This document shows, in pieces, positions 34,174 to 42,316 of a stretch of DNA of 64,000 nt. The DNA lies in assembly GCF_005121165.3 (NCBI RefSeq), contig NZ_CP034413.3, positions 1,922,001-1,986,000 on the forward strand, in the 5' to 3' direction. Below the pieces are notes generated by a model, which ran no database searches, was not told the DNA's origin, and worked only from the letters and a program-made list of their open reading frames with translations. The stretch's first letter is position 1, and each line of letters starts with the position of its first letter. This DNA comes from Dysosmobacter welbionis. GTDB taxonomy: Bacteria > Bacillota > Clostridia > Oscillospirales > Oscillospiraceae. The translations under genes were made by a program, and so were the position numbers.

Positions 34174-35529
34174 ATGGCTAAAATGACCCCACGGACACTG
34201 TCCGGCTTTATGGAACTGCTGCCCGGACCACAGCAGCAGATGGAGCGGATCATGGAGATCCTCCGCCGTACCTATTCCCTCTATGGCTTTACCCCCCTGG
34301 ACACCCCGGTGATCGAGTCCAGCGAGGTACTGCTGGCCAAGGGCGGCGGCGAGACGGAGAAGCAGATCTACCGCTTCCAGAAGGGCGACGCGGATCTGGC
34401 ACTCCGGTTCGACCTGACGGTCCCCCTGGCAAAGTATGTGGCCCTCCACTACAACGACCTGACCTTCCCTTTCCGCCGGTATCAGATCGGCAAGGTGTAC
34501 CGGGGTGAGCGGGCCCAACGGGGCCGCTTCCGGGAGTTCTATCAGGCGGACATCGACATCATCGGAGATGGCAGGCTCTCCATCATCAATGAGGCGGAGA
34601 TCCCCGCCATCATCTACAAGACCTTCTCCACCCTGGGACTGAAGCGGTTCCAGATCCGGGTGAACAACCGGAAGATCCTCAACGGCTTCTACGCCATGCT
34701 GGGTCTGACGGAGAAGTCCGGTGACATCATGCGCACCGTAGACAAGCTGGACAAGATCGGGCCGGAGAAGGTGAAGGCCATCCTCACCGGCGACCTCGCC
34801 GTGACTCCGTCCGACGCCGACGAGATCCTGAAGTTTATCGCCATCTCCGGCGGAAACGACGCCGTTCTCTCCGCTTTGGAGGGCTACCGGGGCCGGAACG
34901 AAATCTTCGACCAGGGTCTTGAGGAACTGAACACGGTGGTCCGGTATCTGGCGGACTTCGGCGTCCCGGCGGAGAATTTCGCCGTGGACCTGACCATCGC
35001 CCGGGGCCTGGACTACTACACCGGCACCGTCTACGAGACCACCTTGCTGGATCACCCCGAGATCGGCTCCGTCTGTTCCGGCGGCCGGTACGACAATCTG
35101 GCGGAGTATTACACGGACCGCCAGCTTCCCGGCGCGGGCATCTCCATCGGCCTGACCCGGCTGTTCTATGTGCTGGGAGAACAGGGTATGCTGAATCCGG
35201 ACCTGCCCACCGCTCCGGCGGATGTGCTGATCCTGCCCATGACGGAGGACCTGTCCGCTGCCATCTCCCTGGCCACCCTGCTGCGGGAAAACGGCATCCG
35301 CTCCCAGCTCCACTGCGAGGAAAAGAAATTCAAGCAGAAAATCGCCTATGCCGACAAGCTGGGCATCCCCTATGTGATCTTTCTGGGGGAGGACGAGATC
35401 AGCTCCGGCGTGGTGGCCTGCAAGGACATGGCCACCGGCGAGCAGACAAAGCTGGAACCCGCCGCCACCGTCTACCGCATTAAGGCGGGTCTCGCGGAAC
35501 GGGAAAAGGGCACCGTCATCCAGGAGTAA
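34174..35529 (+). CDS. hisS: Histidyl-tRNA synthetase
   Basis: A class II synthetase of 451 residues. Motif 2 reads YRGERAQRGRFREFYQADID, the histidine motifs are DLTIARGLDYYTGTVYE and CSGGRYDNLAEYY, and motif 3 is GAGISIGLTRLFYVL. The C-terminal anticodon-binding domain starts near 360 (ADVLILPMTEDLSAA). AAAAAGGAG lies 9 nt before the ATG at 34174; an upstream ATG at 34126 has no ribosome site and lies close behind the T-box terminator. Confidence 0.98.
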   Translation: MAKMTPRTLSGFMELLPGPQQQMERIMEILRRTYSLYGFTPLDTPVIESSEVLLAKGGGETEKQIYRFQKGDADLALRFDLTVPLAKYVALHYNDLTFPFRRYQIGKVYRGERAQRGRFREFYQADIDIIGDGRLSIINEAEIPAIIYKTFSTLGLKRFQIRVNNRKILNGFYAMLGLTEKSGDIMRTVDKLDKIGPEKVKAILTGDLAVTPSDADEILKFIAISGGNDAVLSALEGYRGRNEIFDQGLEELNTVVRYLADFGVPAENFAVDLTIARGLDYYTGTVYETTLLDHPEIGSVCSGGRYDNLAEYYTDRQLPGAGISIGLTRLFYVLGEQGMLNPDLPTAPADVLILPMTEDLSAAISLATLLRENGIRSQLHCEEKKFKQKIAYADKLGIPYVIFLGEDEISSGVVACKDMATGEQTKLEPAATVYRIKAGLAEREKGTVIQE

Positions 35530-35657
35530 TTCCCTGCCCCACAGAGATACTTTAACGCCGAATTTCACCTGCGGAGACAACCAAATCGCATCTCAAGCAG
35601 TCCAAGCAGAAATATTTTCTATAAAAAATACAAGCAGTATTTACTAGAGGTGTTTCT

Positions 35658-36179
35658 ATGAAGAACCGGAAGCGTGTCTGGGTGCCTTTGTTGGTCCTGC
35701 TGCTGGTCGCCGCGATCTGGTACAGCCGTCCGGTAACATTGCCGGACCTGATGAAGGGCCAGGAACTCCAAGAGATCAACGTCCTGATCCGCTCCCTGGG
35801 GGACTGGGCCCAGGAGCCAGAGACCGCCACGGTGTCGGTACCCCTCACTTCCCCAGAGGGGGCGGCCCTGCTGAAACAGCTCCAAGACCTCTCCTTCTGC
35901 CGTTCTCTGACAGACCCGCTAATCAAGCCCCTTGCTCAGGCGGTGAATGCCAGCCATGGGTCCGTCTTCTATGAGGCGGGAGACTGGATGTTCTCCCTCT
36001 CCCTCGCCGGTACAGATGGCGATTTTGCTGTGCTGAACTTTACCGTCCGGGAGTGGTCCTATGCTGCTCCGGGACAGGCGGACTTCTACGGCTGCACCGT
36101 CCCGGACGGAGAGGCCGTTGGCAGGGGCCTTGGGGAACAGCTCTGGGCTCTGGCAGCGAAATATGATCTCAATTCGTAA
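35658..36179 (+). CDS. Membrane-anchored protein of unknown function
   Basis: A 173-residue protein with an N-terminal signal anchor (VWVPLLVLLLVAAIWY) and an extracytoplasmic domain of about 150 residues with scattered aromatics and one Cys near 84. No family is recognised. It is placed between hisS and aspS; the 128-bp spacer before it is A/T-rich (TATAAAAAATAC near 35621) and may hold a separate weak promoter. GAGGTG lies 6 nt before the ATG. A domain of mixed beta strands is likely. Why it interrupts a synthetase operon is unclear. Confidence 0.72.
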   Translation: MKNRKRVWVPLLVLLLVAAIWYSRPVTLPDLMKGQELQEINVLIRSLGDWAQEPETATVSVPLTSPEGAALLKQLQDLSFCRSLTDPLIKPLAQAVNASHGSVFYEAGDWMFSLSLAGTDGDFAVLNFTVREWSYAAPGQADFYGCTVPDGEAVGRGLGEQLWALAAKYDLNS

Positions 36180-36239
36180 TATTTTTTATATAAATTTCTA
36201 TTTGTAATCACATTTCCACACAGAAAGGAATCCACAATC

Positions 36240-38015
36240 ATGACACAGAATCGCACCCATACCTGCGGAGAGCTGCGGCTCTCCGACGCCGGCAAGGCCA
36301 TAAAGATCTGCGGCTGGCTGGAAAACCTCCGGGAGGTAGGCAGTGAGCTGGCCTTCGCCGTGGTCCGGGACTTCTACGGCACCACTCAGGTGGTGGCGGA
36401 GACCGCCGACATGGTGGCCCTGCTGAAGTCCATCAACAAGGAGTCCACCATCTCCGTGGAGGGCACCGTCCGAGAGCGGGACAGCAAGAACGCCAAGCTG
36501 CCCACCGGCGAGATCGAGGTGGTACCCGGCAAAATTGAGGTGCTGGGCCGCTGCCAGCACAACGAGCTGCCCTTCCCCATCAACCGCAGCCGGGAGGCCG
36601 ACGAGGCCACCCGCCTGAAGTACCGCTATCTGGACCTGCGGAACCCGGCGGTGAAGAACAACATCATCCTCCGGTGCCAGGTAGTGGCCGCCCTGCGGCA
36701 GGCCATGACAGAGCATGGCTTCCTGGAGATCACCACCCCCATCCTGACCGCCTCCTCCCCGGAGGGTGCCCGGGACTATCTGGTGCCCGCCCGGAACCAC
36801 CCCGGAAAGTTCTATGCCCTGCCTCAGGCGCCCCAGCAGTTCAAGCAGCTGCTGATGACCTCCGGCTTTGACCGGTACTTCCAGATCGCCCCCTGCTTCC
36901 GGGACGAGGACGCCCGGGCGGACCGCTCCCCCGGTGAGTTTTACCAGCTGGACATGGAGATGGCTTTTGCCTCTCAGGATGACGTATTTGCCGTACTGGA
37001 GGACGTGCTGCCCCCCATCTTTGCCAAGTACGGCAAATACGACCGGGCCAGCTCCGCGCCCTTCATGCGTATCCCTTACACCGAGGCCATGGAGAAGTAT
37101 GGCTCCGACAAGCCGGACCTGCGCATCGACCTGACGGTGCAGGACGTCACCGGCCTGCTGGGCGCCTGCGGCTTCGGCCCCTTCGAGGGCAACGTGGTGA
37201 AGGCCGTGGTGGTCAGCGACTTCCACGAGACCCGGAAATTCATCGACAAGACCCTGGCGGATGTGGAGGTGGTCTCCGGCGGCAAGCCCTACTGGTTCCG
37301 CCTGGACGAAAACGGCGAAATCGTGGGCGGCATCGCCAAGTTTGTCCAGCCCATCAAGGAGTCTGTGGTCTCTGCCCTGGGTCTGAAGCCCAACGACTTC
37401 GTGGCCCTGTCCGCCGGCAAGCTGGGCGCTGCCCAAAAGACCGCCGGCACGCTGGTAAAGACTCTGGGCGCCGCCGTCCCCGGTCACATGGACAAGGAGC
37501 AGTACGCCTTCTGCTGGATTGTGGACTTCCCCATGTACGAGATCGGCGAGGAATCCGGCGAGCTGGAGTTCTGCCACAACCCCTTCTCCATGCCCTCCGG
37601 CGGGCTGGAGGTCCTGCTGAAGGCGGAGCGGGGCGAGATCGATCCCCTCAGCATCACCGCCGACCAGTATGACCTGGTGTGCAACGGCGTGGAGCTCAGC
37701 TCCGGCGCGGTCCGGAATCACGACCCGGAGATCATGATTAAGGCCTTTGAGATGGTCCGGCTGGGCGAGGAGGACGTAAAGGCCAAGTTCCCCGCCATGT
37801 ACAACGCCTTCACCTACGGCGCGCCGCCCCATGCGGGCATTGCCCCCGGCGTGGATCGCATGGTGATGCTGCTGGCCGGGGAGGACTCCATTCGGGAGAT
37901 CATCCCCTTCCCCATGAACAAAAACGCCCAGGACGTGATGATGAGCGCCCCCAGCGAGGTCACGCAGAAACAATTGGACGAGCTGCACATCGCCATCGTC
38001 AAGCCCCAGGACTGA
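36240..38015 (+). CDS. aspS: Aspartyl-tRNA synthetase (bacterial type)
   Basis: A class IIb synthetase of 591 residues. An N-terminal OB anticodon-binding domain (1-110) is followed by motif 2 (FRDEDARADRSPGEFYQLDM), the bacterial GAD insertion (about 290-420) and motif 3 (GIAPGVDRMVMLLAG). The length and insertion are typical of bacterial AspRS. AAAGGAATC lies before the ATG. It likely responds to the upstream T-box through read-through from hisS; no second T-box is visible in the 60-bp spacer. Confidence 0.98.
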   Translation: MTQNRTHTCGELRLSDAGKAIKICGWLENLREVGSELAFAVVRDFYGTTQVVAETADMVALLKSINKESTISVEGTVRERDSKNAKLPTGEIEVVPGKIEVLGRCQHNELPFPINRSREADEATRLKYRYLDLRNPAVKNNIILRCQVVAALRQAMTEHGFLEITTPILTASSPEGARDYLVPARNHPGKFYALPQAPQQFKQLLMTSGFDRYFQIAPCFRDEDARADRSPGEFYQLDMEMAFASQDDVFAVLEDVLPPIFAKYGKYDRASSAPFMRIPYTEAMEKYGSDKPDLRIDLTVQDVTGLLGACGFGPFEGNVVKAVVVSDFHETRKFIDKTLADVEVVSGGKPYWFRLDENGEIVGGIAKFVQPIKESVVSALGLKPNDFVALSAGKLGAAQKTAGTLVKTLGAAVPGHMDKEQYAFCWIVDFPMYEIGEESGELEFCHNPFSMPSGGLEVLLKAERGEIDPLSITADQYDLVCNGVELSSGAVRNHDPEIMIKAFEMVRLGEEDVKAKFPAMYNAFTYGAPPHAGIAPGVDRMVMLLAGEDSIREIIPFPMNKNAQDVMMSAPSEVTQKQLDELHIAIVKPQD

Positions 38016-38031
38016 CCTGTAAATCCGGAAT

Positions 38032-38075
38032 AAAAAAGAGACGGACCGCATTTCTGCGTTCCGCCTCTTTTTTTC
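38032..38075 (+). terminator. aspS terminator
   Basis: A 13-bp stem with two mismatches (GAGACGGACCGCA with TGCGTTCCGCCTC) followed by seven T's. It also has A's on the left, so it could serve the minus-strand gene at 38123. Confidence 0.9.
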
Positions 38076-38122
38076 CACTTTCCGGCATCATCCCACGCAT
38101 ACCACCTTCATGACTCCGGAGG

Positions 38123-38815
38123 TCAAAGCCTGTCAAACCGCTGGCCCTGGGTATTGCACCAGAAATGGTCCTCCGCCAGACCGGAGACGTAATAGGTCAG
38201 CGGCCCGGAGAAATCGCCGGATTCGTGGATATCTATCTCCAACGACGGACACCAGCCCATGCCGCCGCGGTCCCGCAGCCGGGCAGAAAAGGCCGTTTCC
38301 CCATAGTAGTCCAGGTAGGGGATTACCACCCGACAGGTGCCGCTCTGGAAGATCAGCAGCTCCTGCAAGGTGCTGTCACACCAGATGCCGTCAAACGCAG
38401 CCAAATCCGCAGGCCAGGCAGAGGGCTCCTCCTGCCAGAGCGTGGTCTCCGTCCCCAGAAGCCTGGTGAAAAAGGGGGACAGGGACCGGACCGCCGCCCG
38501 GTAGGTCTCTTCTCCCAGCTCCGGCGCCTCACCTGCTTTCCGCAGGCTGTCCGCCCTGTCCAGAACCGCTGCAAATGCCACTGCGGAGGCTGCCGGTTCC
38601 GCCTCCATCTCCTCCAAAAGGGCCAGGACCACGTCCTCCTCCGGGATCGTCTGTCCAGAGCCCGCCCAGTCCAGCAGGGTCCGTGCCGCCGTCTCCGGTG
38701 TCTCCTCCAGCACTTGTACAGCCACCATCTCCCAGGTGGTCTCCGAGACCGTCCCCTCCCCCTGGGGACTCCCCAGCAGGGCGATCATTGCCATCAGTAG
38801 AGCCGCCATCCGCAT
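38123..38815 (-). CDS. Secreted protein of unknown function
   Basis: A 230-residue protein with a short signal-like start (MRMAALLMAMIALLG), an acidic helical middle (about 25-120, many Glu and Ala) and a C-terminal beta-rich part (LLIFQSGTCRVVIPYLDYYG, GMGWCPSLEIDIHESG). No conserved family is recognised. It is divergent from the GH3 lipoprotein gene. GGGAG lies about 12 nt before the ATG, which is rather far. A periplasm-facing or secreted location is inferred only from the N-terminus. Confidence 0.7.
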   Translation of the reverse strand: MRMAALLMAMIALLGSPQGEGTVSETTWEMVAVQVLEETPETAARTLLDWAGSGQTIPEEDVVLALLEEMEAEPAASAVAFAAVLDRADSLRKAGEAPELGEETYRAAVRSLSPFFTRLLGTETTLWQEEPSAWPADLAAFDGIWCDSTLQELLIFQSGTCRVVIPYLDYYGETAFSARLRDRGGMGWCPSLEIDIHESGDFSGPLTYYVSGLAEDHFWCNTQGQRFDRL

Positions 38816-38955
38816 GTTGTCACACGCTCCCTTCTATTTTTGCCAGCATACCACGGGGTCCGTTTGGATTCCACCACAAATCAGTAACAGTCTTTTCTTT
38901 CGGGCCTGGATGTGATACACTTCATATCATCACTCCACAGCAGAAAGGAGCTCTT

Positions 38956-40134
38956 ATGAAACGACTTTTTACAATTCTGCTGGCTGTCCTCTCCCTGTTG
39001 AGCCTGACTGCCTGCGGCGGCTCCCCCACAGAGGAGACTTCCCAGGAACCCTTAGTGGACATTCAGCCCCAGGAGCCGGAGGCGCCCCCGGAACCCACGC
39101 CGGAGGAACTGGCCGCCCAGGAGGTGGAGGACCTGCTTGCCTCCCTGACCCTGGAGGAAAAGGTCGGCCAGCTGTTCTTTGTCCGGGTACCCGACACAGA
39201 CGCGGTCTCCGACGTGAGCACCTATCATCTGGGCGGCTACATCCTCTTCGGCCGGGATACGGCGGACAAAACTGCCGATGCTTTGATCCAGACCATTCAG
39301 AGCTATCAGGACGCCGCGGCTGTGGACACCGGAATCCCGCTGCTGATCGGCGTGGACGAGGAGGGCGGCACGGTGGTGCGGGTCAGCTCCAATCCCCATC
39401 TGCGGGCCTCCAAGTTCCCCTCTCCTCAGAAAGCTTATGCCTCCGGCGGCATGGAGGCCGTGCTGGCAGATACCCGAGAGAAGGACCTCCTTCTCTCCGC
39501 CCTGGGCTTCAACGTGAACCTGTCCCCGGTGGCAGATGTGTCCACCAACCCCGCCGACTTTATGTATGACCGCACCTTCGGCCAGGATGCGGCCGCCACA
39601 GCGGACTATGTGGCCCAGGTGGTCTCGCAGATGGCGGAGGACGGTATGGGCAGCGTCCTCAAGCACTTCCCCGGCTATGGGAACAATGTGGATACCCACA
39701 CCGGTATCGCCGTGGACCAGCGGCCGCTGGAGTCCTTCACGTCCTCCGACTTCCTCCCCTTCCAGGCGGGTATGGAGAGCGGCGGCGGAAAGACCGCTGT
39801 GCTGGTCTCCCACAATATCATGACTGCTGTGGATGGAGATCTCCCCGCCTCCCTGTCCCCGAAGGTCCACGGCCTGCTGCGGACGGACCTGGGCTTTGAC
39901 GGCGTGGTGATGACCGATGATCTGGCCATGGAGGCAGTTGCAGCGTACAGCGCCGACGGGGCCGTGGCGGTGATGGCCCTGGAGGCGGGAAACGATCTCG
40001 TCATCACCACCGACTACCGCACCCAGATCCCCAAGGTCCTGGAGGCGCTGGAAAGCGGCGCCCTGTCCGAGGAGACCATCGACACCGCCTGCCGCCGGGT
40101 GCTGACCTGGAAGCAGAATCTGGGGCTGCTGTAA
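38956..40134 (+). CDS. GH3 beta-N-acetylhexosaminidase lipoprotein (NagZ-like)
   Basis: A 392-residue GH3 enzyme with a lipoprotein signal (MKRLFTILLAVLSLLSLTAC, Cys at 20), a Pro/Glu linker, and the NagZ-type barrel: VGQLFFVRVPD, DEEGGTVVR, NLSPVADVSTNP, KHFPGYGNNVDTHTG (catalytic His loop) and FDGVVMTDDLAM (nucleophile Asp). It would remove N-acetylglucosamine from muropeptides at the outer face of the membrane. AAAGGAG lies 7 nt before the ATG. Confidence 0.92.
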   Translation: MKRLFTILLAVLSLLSLTACGGSPTEETSQEPLVDIQPQEPEAPPEPTPEELAAQEVEDLLASLTLEEKVGQLFFVRVPDTDAVSDVSTYHLGGYILFGRDTADKTADALIQTIQSYQDAAAVDTGIPLLIGVDEEGGTVVRVSSNPHLRASKFPSPQKAYASGGMEAVLADTREKDLLLSALGFNVNLSPVADVSTNPADFMYDRTFGQDAAATADYVAQVVSQMAEDGMGSVLKHFPGYGNNVDTHTGIAVDQRPLESFTSSDFLPFQAGMESGGGKTAVLVSHNIMTAVDGDLPASLSPKVHGLLRTDLGFDGVVMTDDLAMEAVAAYSADGAVAVMALEAGNDLVITTDYRTQIPKVLEALESGALSEETIDTACRRVLTWKQNLGLL

Positions 40135-40177
40135 CATACCTCCCGGTCCCATCCCCTGACGAAAGGAAGTTTTCCAC

Positions 40178-41349
40178 ATGGAAACGGAAAAACTCTATTA
40201 CCAAGATCCCTACCTCACCGCCTTCACCGCCCGGGTGCTCTCCTGTGAAAAATCCAAATCTGGCTGGGCCGTAGTGCTGGACCGCACCGCCTTCTACCCG
40301 GAGGGGGGCGGACAGCCGGCGGACCACGGCACTCTGGGCGCAGTCCAGGTCACGGATGTCCATGAAACAAAGGGCGTGATTTTCCACACCTGTGACGGCC
40401 CTGTGGAGATCGGCACCCAAGTGGCGGGGCCGTTGACTGGCCCCGCCGGTTCGACCACATGCAGCAGCACTCCGGGGAGCACATTCTCTCCGGCCTGCTG
40501 TGCTCGCTGTACCACTGTGACAACGTGGGTTTCCACCTGGGGGCCGACACGGTGACCATCGACTACAATGCCGAGCTGACCTGGGAACAGGTCATGGCCG
40601 CGGAAAAGGCCGCCAATGAGGTGATCTGGCAGGACACTCCGGTGGACATCACCTTCCCCGCGCCGGATGCGCTGGCCCGTCTGAACTACCGCAGCAAGAA
40701 AGCGCTTACCGGCCAGGTGCGGATCGTGGCCTTCCCCGGGGCGGACTGCTGCGCCTGCTGCGGCACCCACGTGCGCCGGGCCGGTGAGGTGGGGATTATC
40801 AAGATCCTCTCCTGCCAAAAGTTTCGGGAGGGGGTGCGGCTGGAGATTCTCTGCGGATCGCGGGCCTACCGGTATCTCTCCCAGGTATACGACCAGGACC
40901 GCGCCGTGGCCCAGCTGCTGTCTGTAAAACCCCAGGACACCCTGGCCGCCGCAGAGCGGCAGGCGGAGGAGCTGGCCGCCGCCAAGCAGCGGATGACGGA
41001 GCTGGAGGATCAGCTCTTCTCCCTCCGGGCCCAGGCCCTGACAGACCGGGGAGATCTGCTGCTTTTGGAGCCCCCCACGCGGCCGGACGGAGCCAGAAAG
41101 CTGGCAGACGCAGCCGCAAAGGCCTCCGGCGGTCTGGCGGCGGTGTTCGCGGGAGCGGAGTCCTCCTACGTCTATGCCCTTGTCCAGGCCGATGGGGCGG
41201 ACATCTCTCCCCTGGTGAAGCGGCTGAACGCCGCTCTTTCCGGCCGGGGTGGCGGGCGGAACGGCTTTGCCCAAGGCAGCGTGCAGGCGGACCGGACCGC
41301 CATCTGTGACTTTTTCCGCAAGGAGGGGATTGAATGTCCTACGTGCTGA
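40178..41349 (+). pseudogene. AlaX-type alanyl-tRNA editing protein, split by a frameshift
   Basis: A full-length DHHA1-containing AlaX protein (about 390 residues) would result if one base were added near the G run at 40426-40429. The first part runs METEKLYYQDPYLTAFTARV to TQVAG. The second continues [16 protein letters not shown], with HxxxH for zinc, CCGTHV as the second metal site, a coiled coil (about 245-285) and a DHHA1 tail (GRGGGRNGFAQGS). Such proteins hydrolyse Ser or Gly mischarged on tRNA-Ala. As given, translation ends at 40555. It could be true decay or a one-base sequencing loss. Confidence 0.85.
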
Positions 41350-41639
41350 TCGAACAGAATCTTGAGGAAGAGGACGAGCCCCGGTTCATCTACGCGGAAC
41401 TGGACAGCGGGCGCCGGGAGGTCCGGCGGGTGGAATTCTACCCCAATGGCCTCTGCTTTGCCTACGGCGGCGACTACGGCCGGGAGGAGGCTCTCTCCCC
41501 TGCCCCCTACCCGGAGGACCTGCGGACGCTGAACCGCCCCGGGGAGGTCACCGCCCGCGCCATCACTCCGGCCGCGTTTTGGGAGATCTGGGGACAGGCC
41601 CAGGAGCGGCCGGACGGCTTTATGGGGATGTTTGCCTGA
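41334..41639 (+). CDS. DUF6881-like small protein
   Basis: A 101-residue protein overlapping the end of the AlaX gene by 16 nt and the start of msrA by one base (TGATG). The pattern PRFIYAELDSGRREVRRVEF followed by a Trp-containing end (AAFWEIWGQAQ) resembles small DUF6881-type proteins found beside toxin-immunity and housekeeping genes. This resemblance is from memory and moderate. The tight overlaps suggest co-translation with its neighbours. Confidence 0.7.
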   Translation: MSYVLIEQNLEEEDEPRFIYAELDSGRREVRRVEFYPNGLCFAYGGDYGREEALSPAPYPEDLRTLNRPGEVTARAITPAAFWEIWGQAQERPDGFMGMFA

Positions 41640-42217
41640 TGAGAAGAAGCATTTGTTTTGCCGGGGGCTGCTTCTGGGGCATGGAGGCCCTGTATCGCCG
41701 CCTGCCCGGCGTACTGGATGTCACCGCCGGCTATGCCAACGGAGACACGGCAGATCACGCCAACTATGACGATGTCTGCACCGGCCGCACCGGCTTCCGG
41801 GAGGCGGTGCAAGTGGCGTATGAAGACGGGACTGTCTCCCTGCCCCACCTGCTCTTTGTCTTTTTTGCCGCCATCGACCCGGAGACTCCCAACCGTCAGG
41901 GACCGGACGTGGGCAGCCAGTACCAGACCGGCGTATACTGGATGGACCCGGCGGACGAGGGCATCATCCGCTCCATCGCTGTCCTGGAGGCCGCGGCCGT
42001 TCCCTTCTTCGCCGTGGAGCTGAAGGCCCTGGCGTGTTTCTATCCAGCGGAAGAATTCCATCAGCGGTATCTGGAAAAGCACCCACGGGGCTACTGCCAC
42101 GTGGCCCCCTGGAAACTGGCCGCCCTGCCGGACTTCCCCTTTTCCACAAAGACCTATACCCGTCCCGCAAAAGAGCTGCTGCAGACCTGGAAAGAAGCCG
42201 GAGAAGTGTCTTTCTGA
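41639..42217 (+). CDS. msrA: Peptide methionine-(S)-S-oxide reductase
   Basis: MsrA repairs oxidised methionine. The 192 residues begin MRRSICFAGGCFWGMEALYR, with the catalytic Cys in GCFWGME, then GVLDVTAGYANGD, NYDDVCTGRTGFREAVQV, DVGSQYQTGVYW and AEEFHQRYL. Residues beyond 170 form a short extra tail. The start overlaps the preceding stop (TGATG at 41637-41641), so it is translationally coupled. A strong two-way terminator follows. Confidence 0.96.
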   Translation: MRRSICFAGGCFWGMEALYRRLPGVLDVTAGYANGDTADHANYDDVCTGRTGFREAVQVAYEDGTVSLPHLLFVFFAAIDPETPNRQGPDVGSQYQTGVYWMDPADEGIIRSIAVLEAAAVPFFAVELKALACFYPAEEFHQRYLEKHPRGYCHVAPWKLAALPDFPFSTKTYTRPAKELLQTWKEAGEVSF

Positions 42218-42270
42218 CGGGCGGGGGAAACTCTGTTTTCCACAGGCTGACCATATTTGTGTAAATAAAA

Positions 42271-42303
42271 GCGCCGCAGGCGGATGCCTGCGGCGCTCTC
42301 TTT
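42271..42303. terminator. Two-way terminator, msrA / LTA-synthase-like gene
   Basis: GCGCCGCAGGC-GGAT-GCCTGCGGCGC (42271-42296), 11 bp perfect, with AAAATAAA-type sequence to the left and TCTCTTT to the right, between convergent genes. Confidence 0.9.
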
Positions 42304-42316
42304 GATTCAGCTTCCG

